From a virus, in IMG/VR virus record IMGVR_UViG_3300031974_002603, positions 1 through 37,598 of that record: DNA of 37,598 bases; one strand, written 5' to 3'. Under the pieces are notes generated by a model. The model ran no database searches. It was not told the DNA's origin and saw only the letters and a list, made by a program, of their open reading frames with translations. The translations under genes and the position numbers were made by a program. Shown here piece after piece: positions 10,201-17,646 of this stretch (the first letter of the stretch is position 1; each line of letters opens with the position of its first letter).

Positions 10201-13200
10201 GCACATTTGGATTCTTTGGGCTGATATGCGTAATGACGGCAACGCTGATGCCGATGCAGGTTTTAGAAAAACAGAATTTGGTTTGATGAACCCAATTAAA
10301 AATTCATACACTTTTTCTTTAGTTTATGCAGACTCGGATAACACTTCCGAAGAAAGTAGACAGGAGTTTGTAGATTTAGTCGTCGGTGAAGATTTGCAGA
10401 TATGGTCTATGAACGGGCTGAAAGACCCAATTACTAATGCTTCTTGGTCAAGCATAACTGGTGGTTCGGATAGCGAAAGCAACAGTAAATATCACAACTG
10501 GGGAGACAAGGCGGGGGCATTTCTAATCATTGACACTTCGCAGTTCTTTAACTTAAACACATACACTAACGGTGGTAAAACAGGACAAGTAGCAGGTGGT
10601 AGAAAGGAAATAGGAGATTACCTCGTAGAAACAGAAGGTTTTCCAGTTCTCATAGATAACTACTGGGTTCAAGCACCCTCGATGCCCTCAAACACCTTTT
10701 ACACAAATTCTACATATTGGAATTCAAACGCTACCAAATTGACTTCAAATCCCGCTTCTGTTCTAACAGACATCGAAATCGGAGATAGGCTAATACAACT
10801 ATCCGATGACATTTATCCGTTTGCCAGTGCCACTAATTCAGTTGCACAAATAGTAAGTCATGCAAAAGAAGAAGTGTTTCATTTTGAAATAGGTAGAAAG
10901 TTTAACGAAGAAACATCAGTCCCCTATTCGATAGACGCTAATGGCGTGGCAACCTTTGATACTTCGGGTATAGCCACTGGTAGCATAAAATACCTACGAG
11001 AAGGTCATAGGATTCAAATAACCGACGGAACAAGTAATGTTGTAGATGGCTCAAGAGTAGTAGCGTCAAGCGATGCTGTAATGTCAACAAACTCATTCAA
11101 TACTGAATTCACTGTTACTGGAATAAACGCAACAAGTGGTAGTGGGACTGCGACAATCAATTCGGAATACACTTACGAAATGACAAAATTGACAAAGTTT
11201 GTCAACGGTGGAATAGCAACATCTACTGCGGGAGAGTGGAACGGAACTGGTTACGGAGGAACGAACACTAACAACTCGGCAAGTTCTCTTATTCTTGCGG
11301 CATCTACTACTGGTGCATTGAGAGCGATAAAGGTAACTGGCGAAGGTCAAGATGTCTATACTGACGCTACGGCTTACTGGGGATTGGCTAACATATTCCC
11401 CTTAAGATTGATGATGGAAATTAACGGCTATGTCGAAAACAGGGGAAGTTTGACACATTCCGAATCGGATAAGATTAGAGTCTTATGGAATGATTGTCTT
11501 GTTGACAACTGGCTTTCACAATCTGCTCTCTACGGTATGGTTGACATCAACACTGTCCCAGTCACTAAAAATATGACTACGACTCAACAAGAAGTCCCAG
11601 TAGGTTCTTACATCTTGTCAACTACCGCAAGTGTGGGTTCAACTGTCACAGTCAATACTGCTGATTCGGGAGGCAGTGTAGCACCTCACGGTTTGTTTGA
11701 CGGAACAGTAATCACAATCATAGAAAACAGTGAGTTGACAGATTCGGCAGATGATTACAGGGCAAACTACACTATCTCTAATGTCACACCAACTACCTTT
11801 GACATCACCAAAAGCGGTGCTTCATTGACAAACGGAGAAGGTTATTGGAGAGTAGCGAACACTGTTGACGACTATGGTTCTGTAAACGACTCAAGGACAA
11901 ACAACGCCATGAGCATATTCTCTTCAATACAAGCCAGTAGCGGTGTGTCCGAGACATACGGTGTTCGTAATGTATTTTCTTGGTTAATGGGCCGTGATTC
12001 TCAACCGTCCCTTAGACCTACATACAATAGCGGATTTGCTTTCACAAGAGATAACCTAACCTTTTCATCTCTTGATACTAACTCAGCCGCACAAATCACC
12101 AATGTTCGTGTGTTTTACGGCAACGGTTCTTCATTCGTAGATTATCCCGAACCAACACTAACACAAAAGCCACGATGGGAAATTTTGGAAATGCCCGATA
12201 TTGATAGCAAGGCTGACGCACTTTTGATGGCTAAACAAGAGTATGAAAAGAACAAAGACGCTACAATGCAGGTCAAAACAAGAATTCTGCGACATGGTGA
12301 CTCTCACAACATGGGCGGTGGTAACGACACCATGCTCTATAACGCTCGATACGGTTACATAGCCGACCAATCGAGAACAATCCCAAGAGTATTCACTATC
12401 GGTTCTTCTACATACACCGATAACAAAGCGTGGGCTTGGGCTTCCCTGTGGGGCGGCAACCTTTTCGCAGGCAATACTAATGCTCTCGATGGTAGAAATG
12501 GAAATTCGGGAGAGGCACATATCAGTGGTAGTATGAGTTTCGATGAGAACTATTTTTGGTATGGTGCAAATTCGCTCTCCTACGCACTCCAAATCGTCCA
12601 TATTCCTCACGGTATGCCTAAGACTACCGAGAGGTCAACAAGTGGCTCTAACATCACCGCAGACGGTCATTTGAGGGTAGTCATTGATATTGACGATGCG
12701 GCAGAATTCACAAGCGTAGATAATGCAAGATTTAACATTAGGTTACTTGACTTGGAGTTCGACAGTAGCACCTTTGAGGCTCAAGCGATTGTAACAGACA
12801 ATCTAAGCACCACTACGATTGATGCGAACGGATTCTACGAACTACCAATCCCCGCTTCATACTGGACGAACCAAACAGGAAATGAAAGAATTGTTGTTTC
12901 TGTAAACTATGAGTATCTCAAAGCGTTGCTAAGGACTCGGTGCGGGACTTCAAATCTTCATAAGAATGCTCACACTTGGCTTATTGGATATTCTTCATAC
13001 AATACAGATAGCATATTCCCTCTCGGTGCAAGAAGATTCGGTGATGCTGATTACTGGAACTTGAGAGCAGAATGGTATGCACCTCGACTACACATAACCG
13101 ACGACATTAACTTCGTCCCTGCTACATCTTTGACATTGACGGATTCAGTGTTTTCTTTCAATAACGAGGCTATGCAAATACAAAACATCTCTTGGTCTGT

Positions 13201-14134
13201 AAACGGTGCTGATAGAGAATCCGTTGAATTGACTCTTGAGCGTGATGTATCAAGAGCCGCTAAAGGATTCATGTCTTACATCGTCCCCCCTTCAAGCAAG
13301 AAAACAAGAAGCAGTCATTCGGGCTTTGGTGTAGGTCAAGGAGATGTAAGTTCAAGCACTAACAACGGTAGAAGTTACAACGGACAGTGGGGTGGTCACG
13401 GTTCATGGGGTGACGGATTCACCAATTCAAACCCGAACGCAGAACTTACAATCATCAATAATCCATCAAGGAGAACTGGTGTTCCCGACGGCATCACTGC
13501 AAACATTGGTAACGCAATAAACATTGGCAACAACAGTATTTCACCGAATATGCTCAAGCAAATGAAGGGTGTCATGGAGTTCAATAACGATAGCATGACT
13601 GGTGGTGGATTTGCAGTTTTGGGGCAGAAGAAACCTTCTGCCGCACCACAAAACACTGATGGTGCATACGGAGTGACAATGAGTGCCGAAGGTGGAGATG
13701 CCAACACCGATGCAGACGGTATATCATTTGCAGGTGCTACCGACGACACCACATCTTATTCGTCCCACAGTATCTCAGTGCCAGTGCCACCTGCTACTCA
13801 GTCCGACACATTTACCGTTACTGGTCGTGTCGAAATGACTTCGACTGGGACTGCGGTTCTCTTCTGCAAAGTTCAATGTTTAGAAACTGGTGCAGGTTCT
13901 ACGCTTGAACCTTACACAGTTACTTCGTCAACAAACGGCAGTGTAGTTCTTTTCAGTGGCTCTTTGAGTGGTGCTAACATCGCAGGTAACACTATCAAAG
14001 TATCTATTGCTCGGCAAGCAGGCGAAGGAGATGACACGGCAACTTATTCGGCAGTAACAGTCAAGAATGTGCAGATTAGATTCAACACCAGTTCTGTAAG
14101 CGGTAGTTCCCAATCGGGACAACTTTCTTACTGA
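7214..14134 (+). CDS. Giant tail tip / baseplate hub and host-recognition protein
   Basis: This 2306-residue protein follows the tape measure, where siphoviruses encode the distal tail, hub and receptor-binding proteins; here they seem fused. The N-terminus (WWLAGYYDNF) is followed by a beta-rich region with a LamG-like segment at about 280-475. Residues about 480-580 (VNLTVIDDDAQLSMIEF, then RTPTIQLNAQDYF) resemble the hub domain of gp27/tail-associated proteins. A second hub-like stretch with DIDSKADALLMAKQEYEKN lies near 1655-1675. A Gly/Ser/Asn-rich linker (about 2025-2080) leads to a terminal beta-sandwich (about 2190-2306). The start at 7214 lies behind GGTG. The domain calls are by pattern. 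Confidence 0.75.
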   Translation: MRTVNKRFIWWLAGYYDNFIAARVVPDDKNTMTATWQSIKTHHGNAINGYAPLSTRYTHAWCERGYGDTTTTLASDVAAGSSSITLTDATAFPSSAVEKSIVIGDERGVYTTKSVNTLTTPITAFSKAHKAGEKVILMFNEQSAEYPFAHNNGIHEWLTLDFQGRYAGKYEGVAHLQYPDSIVNANRQKYDEGTGAVGGSATAYATGDAVEGYIQFCNGYDTTGNYYAAIGTNDSTFGRDTMRRPDYNALNDLEVEAGVPDNANTPSKMIRTFLTGVYGGEVLYEDNIQNGSPKAFLHPIESPSGKPFMAMEIYDTSATYDPVFAYDGTLNSKGDGDIFTIRLHACAVDTASARIKLKIGCSGTAMTSTASGETSYTHAAVEYEITPVAFQEATSWNPPTLTSLWDDYDFVFDYGAGTYDVYKNGTSVSTGNTIGNDVDGNPFVASTMYGWSIEAKDCDKKTAVLIDHVGMIRPVNDFPSGVDMPPAVSFNYTSSVNAVSTVNLTVIDDDAQLSMIEFFNQSSYADWSLLMFRDEPYRPLWRGTITGLSYSQNANDRTPTIQLNAQDYFLLNEAQLPNWELGQGGDDDSTETVAYNRSESQNHLDLYYFGASRLQSANATLGYNEVLDGEEVFIPHADSRMRNRSAHPIQMYVGEDTEGANDPYADWDAFITADADVTPAASRSIHSRWIKDIKNSKWFQHAFSRIKQNPLAIGTLASDFDAGDSSMVLDFGLYDDDFGSIEFVDSNGRVDSGFYTAASYQYNLTPTGWSWGMVTTKRGAGTSRERVETSFVASMYFTPAQLTTAGISIADLHQTVVRIENCPLTEVEDGVYKLINDSYRWTISGMGSNLYRLILCDSTSSARRNSSFGFTGYLFGLQQAKKYFESTNTSTVINGTRQASVQPSDSPALYPYVVNPYYSISQWNRSNGLGLSAFPYAWSNSTSATISIEKRYVQTGTMGACKFGEVTLTIPTTNFFQYDHSANSQVVLRDLDNDYKHIWILWADMRNDGNADADAGFRKTEFGLMNPIKNSYTFSLVYADSDNTSEESRQEFVDLVVGEDLQIWSMNGLKDPITNASWSSITGGSDSESNSKYHNWGDKAGAFLIIDTSQFFNLNTYTNGGKTGQVAGGRKEIGDYLVETEGFPVLIDNYWVQAPSMPSNTFYTNSTYWNSNATKLTSNPASVLTDIEIGDRLIQLSDDIYPFASATNSVAQIVSHAKEEVFHFEIGRKFNEETSVPYSIDANGVATFDTSGIATGSIKYLREGHRIQITDGTSNVVDGSRVVASSDAVMSTNSFNTEFTVTGINATSGSGTATINSEYTYEMTKLTKFVNGGIATSTAGEWNGTGYGGTNTNNSASSLILAASTTGALRAIKVTGEGQDVYTDATAYWGLANIFPLRLMMEINGYVENRGSLTHSESDKIRVLWNDCLVDNWLSQSALYGMVDINTVPVTKNMTTTQQEVPVGSYILSTTASVGSTVTVNTADSGGSVAPHGLFDGTVITIIENSELTDSADDYRANYTISNVTPTTFDITKSGASLTNGEGYWRVANTVDDYGSVNDSRTNNAMSIFSSIQASSGVSETYGVRNVFSWLMGRDSQPSLRPTYNSGFAFTRDNLTFSSLDTNSAAQITNVRVFYGNGSSFVDYPEPTLTQKPRWEILEMPDIDSKADALLMAKQEYEKNKDATMQVKTRILRHGDSHNMGGGNDTMLYNARYGYIADQSRTIPRVFTIGSSTYTDNKAWAWASLWGGNLFAGNTNALDGRNGNSGEAHISGSMSFDENYFWYGANSLSYALQIVHIPHGMPKTTERSTSGSNITADGHLRVVIDIDDAAEFTSVDNARFNIRLLDLEFDSSTFEAQAIVTDNLSTTTIDANGFYELPIPASYWTNQTGNERIVVSVNYEYLKALLRTRCGTSNLHKNAHTWLIGYSSYNTDSIFPLGARRFGDADYWNLRAEWYAPRLHITDDINFVPATSLTLTDSVFSFNNEAMQIQNISWSVNGADRESVELTLERDVSRAAKGFMSYIVPPSSKKTRSSHSGFGVGQGDVSSSTNNGRSYNGQWGGHGSWGDGFTNSNPNAELTIINNPSRRTGVPDGITANIGNAINIGNNSISPNMLKQMKGVMEFNNDSMTGGGFAVLGQKKPSAAPQNTDGAYGVTMSAEGGDANTDADGISFAGATDDTTSYSSHSISVPVPPATQSDTFTVTGRVEMTSTGTAVLFCKVQCLETGAGSTLEPYTVTSSTNGSVVLFSGSLSGANIAGNTIKVSIARQAGEGDDTATYSAVTVKNVQIRFNTSSVSGSSQSGQLSY

Positions 14135-14850
14135 TTAGTGTCGTCGGGTTGGTCGGGATAGCGGTCACGCAACCGCAGAATATCTTTGGCTCTCTTTCTG
14201 CCAATTCCCTCTACCCGCATAAGTTGTCTTTGACTCGTCCTTGAACGAAGTATTCTCGGTAGCGAGCCGAACTCACTAAGCAACTCGTGAGCCGCCCTTT
14301 CGGACACACCGTTGATGCTCGATAGAGCCGCAACTCTTGGGTCTACGGTTCTGTTGCTTTTGACTATTTCAGTAGGCATAGCAGTGCTGACACCTCTAAC
14401 TCTCATGTTATGGTGCATTGATGATAACCAATCTACCATTTCGTCCATACTGGATAGTTCCATGTATTGAATTTGAGGAAATGCAAGATATAGATTTTGC
14501 TTGAACTTTTTGATAACCGCCATCATCTTTTTCATCTCTCTTGCGATTGCGACTCGTCCTCCACCTCTAACATACGGCTTGAGTTTCGTCCCATAGACAA
14601 CAAGCATAGGTCTTTCAAAGTTATTCACAAGGTCTGTTAGTTGACCCATAATTGTTCTGCTTCGACCATGACCCAAAATAGAATGATACAGGTCGTTTAT
14701 CTCTTTTGCTTCAATGCCGATTTCACCCATGATATAATCCGCAGAAATAAGACGCTTGACAAAAACATGACCGCCATTCTCCTTCTTACCCATAACAGAA
14801 TACAGTTTGTGTATCAAAAGGTCGTTCTCTCTATCGTCTACTATCAGCAT
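14128..14850 (-). CDS. ERCC4/XPF-Hef-type structure-specific nuclease with HhH domain
   Basis: The first domain has the ERCC4 nuclease signature: VDDRE at residues 4-8, SADY (Asp 38, the GDY position) and EAKEIND (47-53), which keeps Glu, Lys and the last Asp of ERKxxxD but has Ala for Arg. From about residue 170 there are two helix-hairpin-helix motifs (SSINGVSERAAHELL and RVEGIGRKRAKDIL). This family cuts branched DNA at forks and recombination intermediates. There is no helicase domain, unlike Hef. ATG 14850 is preferred to ATG 14862 because a TATA box lies 26 bases upstream of it. Its last 7 bases overlap the convergent tail gene. The role in replication or repair is inferred. Confidence 0.85.
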   Translation of the reverse strand: MLIVDDRENDLLIHKLYSVMGKKENGGHVFVKRLISADYIMGEIGIEAKEINDLYHSILGHGRSRTIMGQLTDLVNNFERPMLVVYGTKLKPYVRGGGRVAIAREMKKMMAVIKKFKQNLYLAFPQIQYMELSSMDEMVDWLSSMHHNMRVRGVSTAMPTEIVKSNRTVDPRVAALSSINGVSERAAHELLSEFGSLPRILRSRTSQRQLMRVEGIGRKRAKDILRLRDRYPDQPDDTNQ

Positions 14851-14872
14851 TGATATACCCATATCTGTGTCT

Positions 14873-14880
14873 CTTTAATA
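14873..14880 (-). promoter_or_regulatory. TATA box for the ERCC4 nuclease gene
   Basis: The minus strand reads TATTAAAG, centred 26 bases before ATG 14850. That spacing predicts transcription starting at or next to the start codon, a leaderless mRNA. It lies in the short gap after the primase stop. Confidence 0.5.
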
Positions 14881-14892
14881 AGACAACGCAGA

Positions 14893-15927
14893 TTAGTTAG
14901 GCGTTTCTACCGTCCCATCGTATCTCCAACACTTACCTGCACACATATTTCTTGCTACGAACCATGCACATGACGGTGTTCTCTTGTATTTCATAGTCGT
15001 CTTGATTCCCTTTCTTGACACAGTAGGATTCCAATTTGACCAATGCAAACTCTTTATGTAATCAAAAATTTCATCTTCGATGAGTTTTTTTTGTTCGGGA
15101 CTGATAGCCTGTGGGTCTGCAAAATCTCTTAAGGTATCAGCCATGTGCTGAACAAGAGCAACACGGACATGATGGGGCGGGTTATCTTGATTGACTGCGT
15201 GAGCGAGACAGGGCATCAGTGGAACTGTGCCTGCGTTCAAGAACCCCTCTTCAAGTTCTACGCTTTCAACTACCGTGTAGTCATCTTTGATAGGTTTGTA
15301 ATCTGCTACCCAAGATACAAAATCAAAGCCATTTTCCGTATCACAGTCACCAAAGGGGTCTAAATGTTCGTATTTCGGGGAAGGAGTGGTAGGTATGTGA
15401 TAGTTTTCGGGGTTTTTGGCAAACTCCTGTGCATCAATAATCACCGCCCACCTATTTCTTTTTGGATTGTATGTTGAGGGGATTCTCGTCATCTTTTCGG
15501 GGAAGCCTACGCCATCGAGAGTGACAAGTCCCTTCGCCATTCTGCGTTGATAGTGTTCAAGCGGCAGACGATACTCTTCGCCTACGACTGATTCCGAGAA
15601 AATTTGGTGGATATGGAAGCCTCGTCCAGTTGCGACCAGTCGCACATCTCCCACCAATCGCCCGATAAGTTTAGCGACATCTTGCTTGACAAGTTCGATT
15701 CCTCCCCGTTCCCCTGCGTCAAAGTCCCACCACGCTCGGTCTATGATAGCGGTTCTGTAATCGGGCTTGCCCTCTTCGTCCACATTCTTGAAAGCGTATA
15801 GACTTGTGTAGCATGATGACAACCTACCGAGTTTGCGAACATAGTTTTCGTAGACTGGTTTTTGATTCACCAATGCTCTCTTTAGCCCTATCTCTCTTGG
15901 GAACTTCAATAGGCTTTGCCTCTCCAT
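14893..15927 (-). CDS. Archaeo-eukaryotic primase, fused PriS-like and PriL C-terminal-like domains
   Basis: This 344-residue protein makes primers for replication. The catalytic AEP domain shows WDFD (Asp 68 and Asp 70, the metal-binding hhhDhD motif), TGRGFHIHQ (about 100-108, the SxH-type motif) and MTRIPSTYNPKRNRW (about 146-160). The C-terminal half has four cysteines (240, 320, 329, 333) arranged as PC, SC, MC and KC, with HHVRVALVQHM between the first two. This matches the PriL C-terminal 4Fe-4S domain. Such PriS-PriL fusions are known from archaeal plasmid and virus primases. ATG 15927 lies behind GGTTGTGGGG inside the upstream gene; TTG 15939 is an alternative. Confidence 0.85.
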   Translation of the reverse strand: MERQSLLKFPREIGLKRALVNQKPVYENYVRKLGRLSSCYTSLYAFKNVDEEGKPDYRTAIIDRAWWDFDAGERGGIELVKQDVAKLIGRLVGDVRLVATGRGFHIHQIFSESVVGEEYRLPLEHYQRRMAKGLVTLDGVGFPEKMTRIPSTYNPKRNRWAVIIDAQEFAKNPENYHIPTTPSPKYEHLDPFGDCDTENGFDFVSWVADYKPIKDDYTVVESVELEEGFLNAGTVPLMPCLAHAVNQDNPPHHVRVALVQHMADTLRDFADPQAISPEQKKLIEDEIFDYIKSLHWSNWNPTVSRKGIKTTMKYKRTPSCAWFVARNMCAGKCWRYDGTVETPN

Positions 15928-16055
15928 TTTTCCCCACAACCTTCTGCTTTACAAGTGTGAACCACAAGCATTTTTTCGTCTGCACCCTCTTGACCCATGA
16001 CCAACATCATAGCATCAGTTTCATATTCCTTTCCTTTGCATTTTGGACATTCCAT
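15906..16055 (-). CDS. TFIIS/TFS-like zinc ribbon microprotein
   Basis: This 49-residue gene has two Cys pairs, CPKC (residues 3-6) and CKAEGC (35-40), the latter followed by the aromatic-basic GEKWRGK typical of TFIIS, TFS and RPB9 C-terminal ribbons. Between them, at the tip-loop position, is QEGADEKM with an Asp-Glu pair (26-27), the acidic pair that in TFIIS/TFS reaches the RNA polymerase active site to trigger transcript cleavage. It may modulate host RNA polymerase; that is inference. A TATA box sits 26 bases upstream and GGAGAGTGA provides a ribosome site. Its end overlaps the primase start by 22 bases. Confidence 0.8.
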   Translation of the reverse strand: MECPKCKGKEYETDAMMLVMGQEGADEKMLVVHTCKAEGCGEKWRGKAY

Positions 16056-16061
16056 GTTTAA

Positions 16062-17027
16062 TCACTCTCCATCGGCAGTATATGAAAGTGTTGGGTCGCC
16101 TTCAAGACCAAGCAGTTGACTTTCACAGGACAGGTTGAACCCGCACCATTCGGTGCAGAAGTAGTCATTCCACTTCATGTCCCAAACGCCATTAGTGATA
16201 CCTTCACAAGCCTTGTTTAAGGATTTGTGCATAGCATTCACACTACGGGTGTTGACCTTCTCAAGAACCGCCATACCCTGCAAATTACCCAACCACACTT
16301 CTGTTCCTTTCTTACCATCTAACTCATGATACAAGTCCGTGTTAGTGCATTCGGGGAACAAATAGTAGAAATAAACTGCTTCTTCGTAACCAAGAAGCGA
16401 AAGCATATACCGATAGTAGCACAGTTCTTTGCGAGTCTTTGTCAATTTACCCTTGGTAGCCTTACCAGTTTTCAATTCAGCAATAACAAGAGAGCCGTCG
16501 GGGTGTCGAAGCACACCGTCAATCATACCTACCAAAATGACATTATGTTCGGGGTGTTTGATAGTATGCTTTACTTCAAACTCCACTGGGGAGAAGCCTT
16601 CTAATCCCCAACGCTTAAGTCGTTCTTCTTCAAGTTCCATCAAAGCCTCGACAGACATCTCATAGGTAGTCTTTTGGTCATCGTCCCAATGTTGATGGGG
16701 GACATGATGACCGTCAGCCTCCCAATCCTTTAGGGCGAGTGGCAACAGTTCAGTAGGTTTCTCGTCCTCTTTATCCCAGTTACCATAAGCATTTTCCAAT
16801 GCTCTATGCACCGCAGTTCCGTGAACCATGTAATGAGTAGGGGGTTCTCTAATTTCTGCTACGGCATTCCACCAGTATTTACGGGGACAAGAATCGTATT
16901 GAATAAACGATGATTTAGACAAACGAACAGGGTAGCCTCCCTGTGCCGCTTTTATCGGGTTTGTATGCCCGAATTCTTGACCGTGTATCTTATACCACTC
17001 ATTCGAGTATTTCTTCACTTGACTCAT
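16062..17027 (-). CDS. Cas4/RecB-like PD-(D/E)XK nuclease with predicted Fe-S cluster
   Basis: This 321-residue protein has the full PD-(D/E)XK order of the Cas4/AddB group: SFIQYDSCPRKYWW (40-53), HGTAVHRALE with His 74, GMIDGVLR with Asp 170, IAELKTGK with Glu 184 and Lys 186, and a Tyr-rich helix ELCYYRYML in place of the QxxxY motif. Cys 47 plus C-terminal Cys 291, 295 and 301 (CTEWCGFNLSC) match the split four-cysteine 4Fe-4S site of this group. It likely processes DNA ends in recombination or replication. ATG 17027 lies behind GAGGCGGT and overlaps the previous gene. No cas1/cas2 is near, so a CRISPR role is not suggested. Confidence 0.88.
   Translation of the reverse strand: MSQVKKYSNEWYKIHGQEFGHTNPIKAAQGGYPVRLSKSSFIQYDSCPRKYWWNAVAEIREPPTHYMVHGTAVHRALENAYGNWDKEDEKPTELLPLALKDWEADGHHVPHQHWDDDQKTTYEMSVEALMELEEERLKRWGLEGFSPVEFEVKHTIKHPEHNVILVGMIDGVLRHPDGSLVIAELKTGKATKGKLTKTRKELCYYRYMLSLLGYEEAVYFYYLFPECTNTDLYHELDGKKGTEVWLGNLQGMAVLEKVNTRSVNAMHKSLNKACEGITNGVWDMKWNDYFCTEWCGFNLSCESQLLGLEGDPTLSYTADGE
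16071..16084 (-). promoter_or_regulatory. TATA promoter (CATATACTGCCGAT) for the TFIIS-like/primase genes
   Basis: The minus strand reads CATATACTGCCGAT, with the TATA part centred about 26 bases before ATG 16055. It belongs to the TATACTGNCGAT family found before several minus-strand genes. It lies within the 3' end of the nuclease gene. Confidence 0.55.
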
Positions 17028-17304
17028 CTGCTACCGCCTCAACTTCTGCGGCAAGTTCCTCTTTCTTAGATTTCTTGCCGTATGTTTTCTTTGGTGCGGG
17101 TTTTGAGCCTCCGAGAACTACATCGTATGCTGAATGGTCTACATCAGCACCGACGAGAGCGTATCGGTCAAGACCGAGTGCTTCGATTCGGAATCTGTTT
17201 TCGACATTCTCGTCCATAGCGAGATAGATGTCCCTCTTACCTGTGTGGGTAAGAGCCTCTTCAACGAGTTTTTCATCGTCCTTAAGTAGTAAAACTCTAA
17301 CCAT
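16999..17304 (-). CDS. Unrecognised 101-residue protein with charged C-terminal tail
   Basis: The N-terminal two thirds look like a small alpha-beta domain (MVRVLLLKDDEKLVEEALTH, later YALVGADVDHSAYDVVLGG). The rest is a Lys-rich then Glu/Ala-rich disordered tail (KKTYGKKSKKEE). ATG 17304 is chosen because GGTG lies 6 bases upstream; GTG codons at 17313 and 17316 are alternatives. It overlaps the Cas4-like nuclease gene by 29 bases and is likely co-translated with it. No family is recognised. The tail could mediate protein or DNA contacts. Confidence 0.65.
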   Translation of the reverse strand: MVRVLLLKDDEKLVEEALTHTGKRDIYLAMDENVENRFRIEALGLDRYALVGADVDHSAYDVVLGGSKPAPKKTYGKKSKKEELAAEVEAVADESSEEILE

Positions 17305-17334
17305 GTTCAACACCACGCACCGTTTGTTTAATAA

Positions 17335-17616
17335 TCATTCTTCTTCTCTTGGAATATCTTCTGTCAAATCGCTTTGACAATGGGGACACTTGGTAGGGGC
17401 AGTGATACCTTCGAGTTTAGGATAACTCAAATCACTGCCACATGAACCGCACTTGAACTCTTCAATCAAGCCCATGTGTTGTAGTAAGCCCGACAACACG
17501 CCCATAATCTGCCCCATATCTTGAGCAACTGCTTGCCCCAATGCTTGAACAGACGCACCGAGTTGTGCTACTGCCTGTGTCAATTCCATTCCTGTCATCT
17601 TTCTTTTGTTTGCCAT
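17335..17616 (-). CDS. Helical protein with C-terminal zinc ribbon
   Basis: This is a 93-residue protein. Residues about 8-50 form a heptad-like Ala/Gln/Leu-rich helix (TQAVAQLGASVQALGQAVAQ) suited to oligomerisation. Residues about 55-82 hold CGSC and CPHC separated by 16 residues, a zinc ribbon. ATG 17616 is chosen because GGTG lies 7 bases upstream and a TATA box 26 bases upstream; an upstream extension would run through the promoter. It may be a small DNA- or polymerase-binding factor. It heads the group with the nuclease genes, immediately downstream of PolB. Confidence 0.7.
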   Translation of the reverse strand: MANKRKMTGMELTQAVAQLGASVQALGQAVAQDMGQIMGVLSGLLQHMGLIEEFKCGSCGSDLSYPKLEGITAPTKCPHCQSDLTEDIPREEE

Positions 17617-17632
17617 ACTTAAACACCTATCA

Positions 17633-17646
17633 CGCCAGTATTTAAA
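17633..17646 (-). promoter_or_regulatory. TATA promoter overlapping the PolB stop
   Basis: The minus strand reads TTTAAATACTGGCG. Its TATA part is centred about 26 bases before ATG 17616 and overlaps the last codons and stop of the DNA polymerase gene (17642). It belongs to the shared ATACTGNCG promoter family. Confidence 0.6.

Noticed and set aside
11357-11366. Plus-strand TATACTGACG resembling the promoter motif
   Set aside because: It lies in the middle of the giant tail gene and encodes Tyr-Thr-Asp; no gene start follows. It shows that chance matches occur.
16062-17027. Cas4-like nuclease as a sign of CRISPR adaptation
   Set aside because: No cas1, cas2 or repeat array is present; stand-alone Cas4/RecB-like nucleases are common in archaeal viruses.
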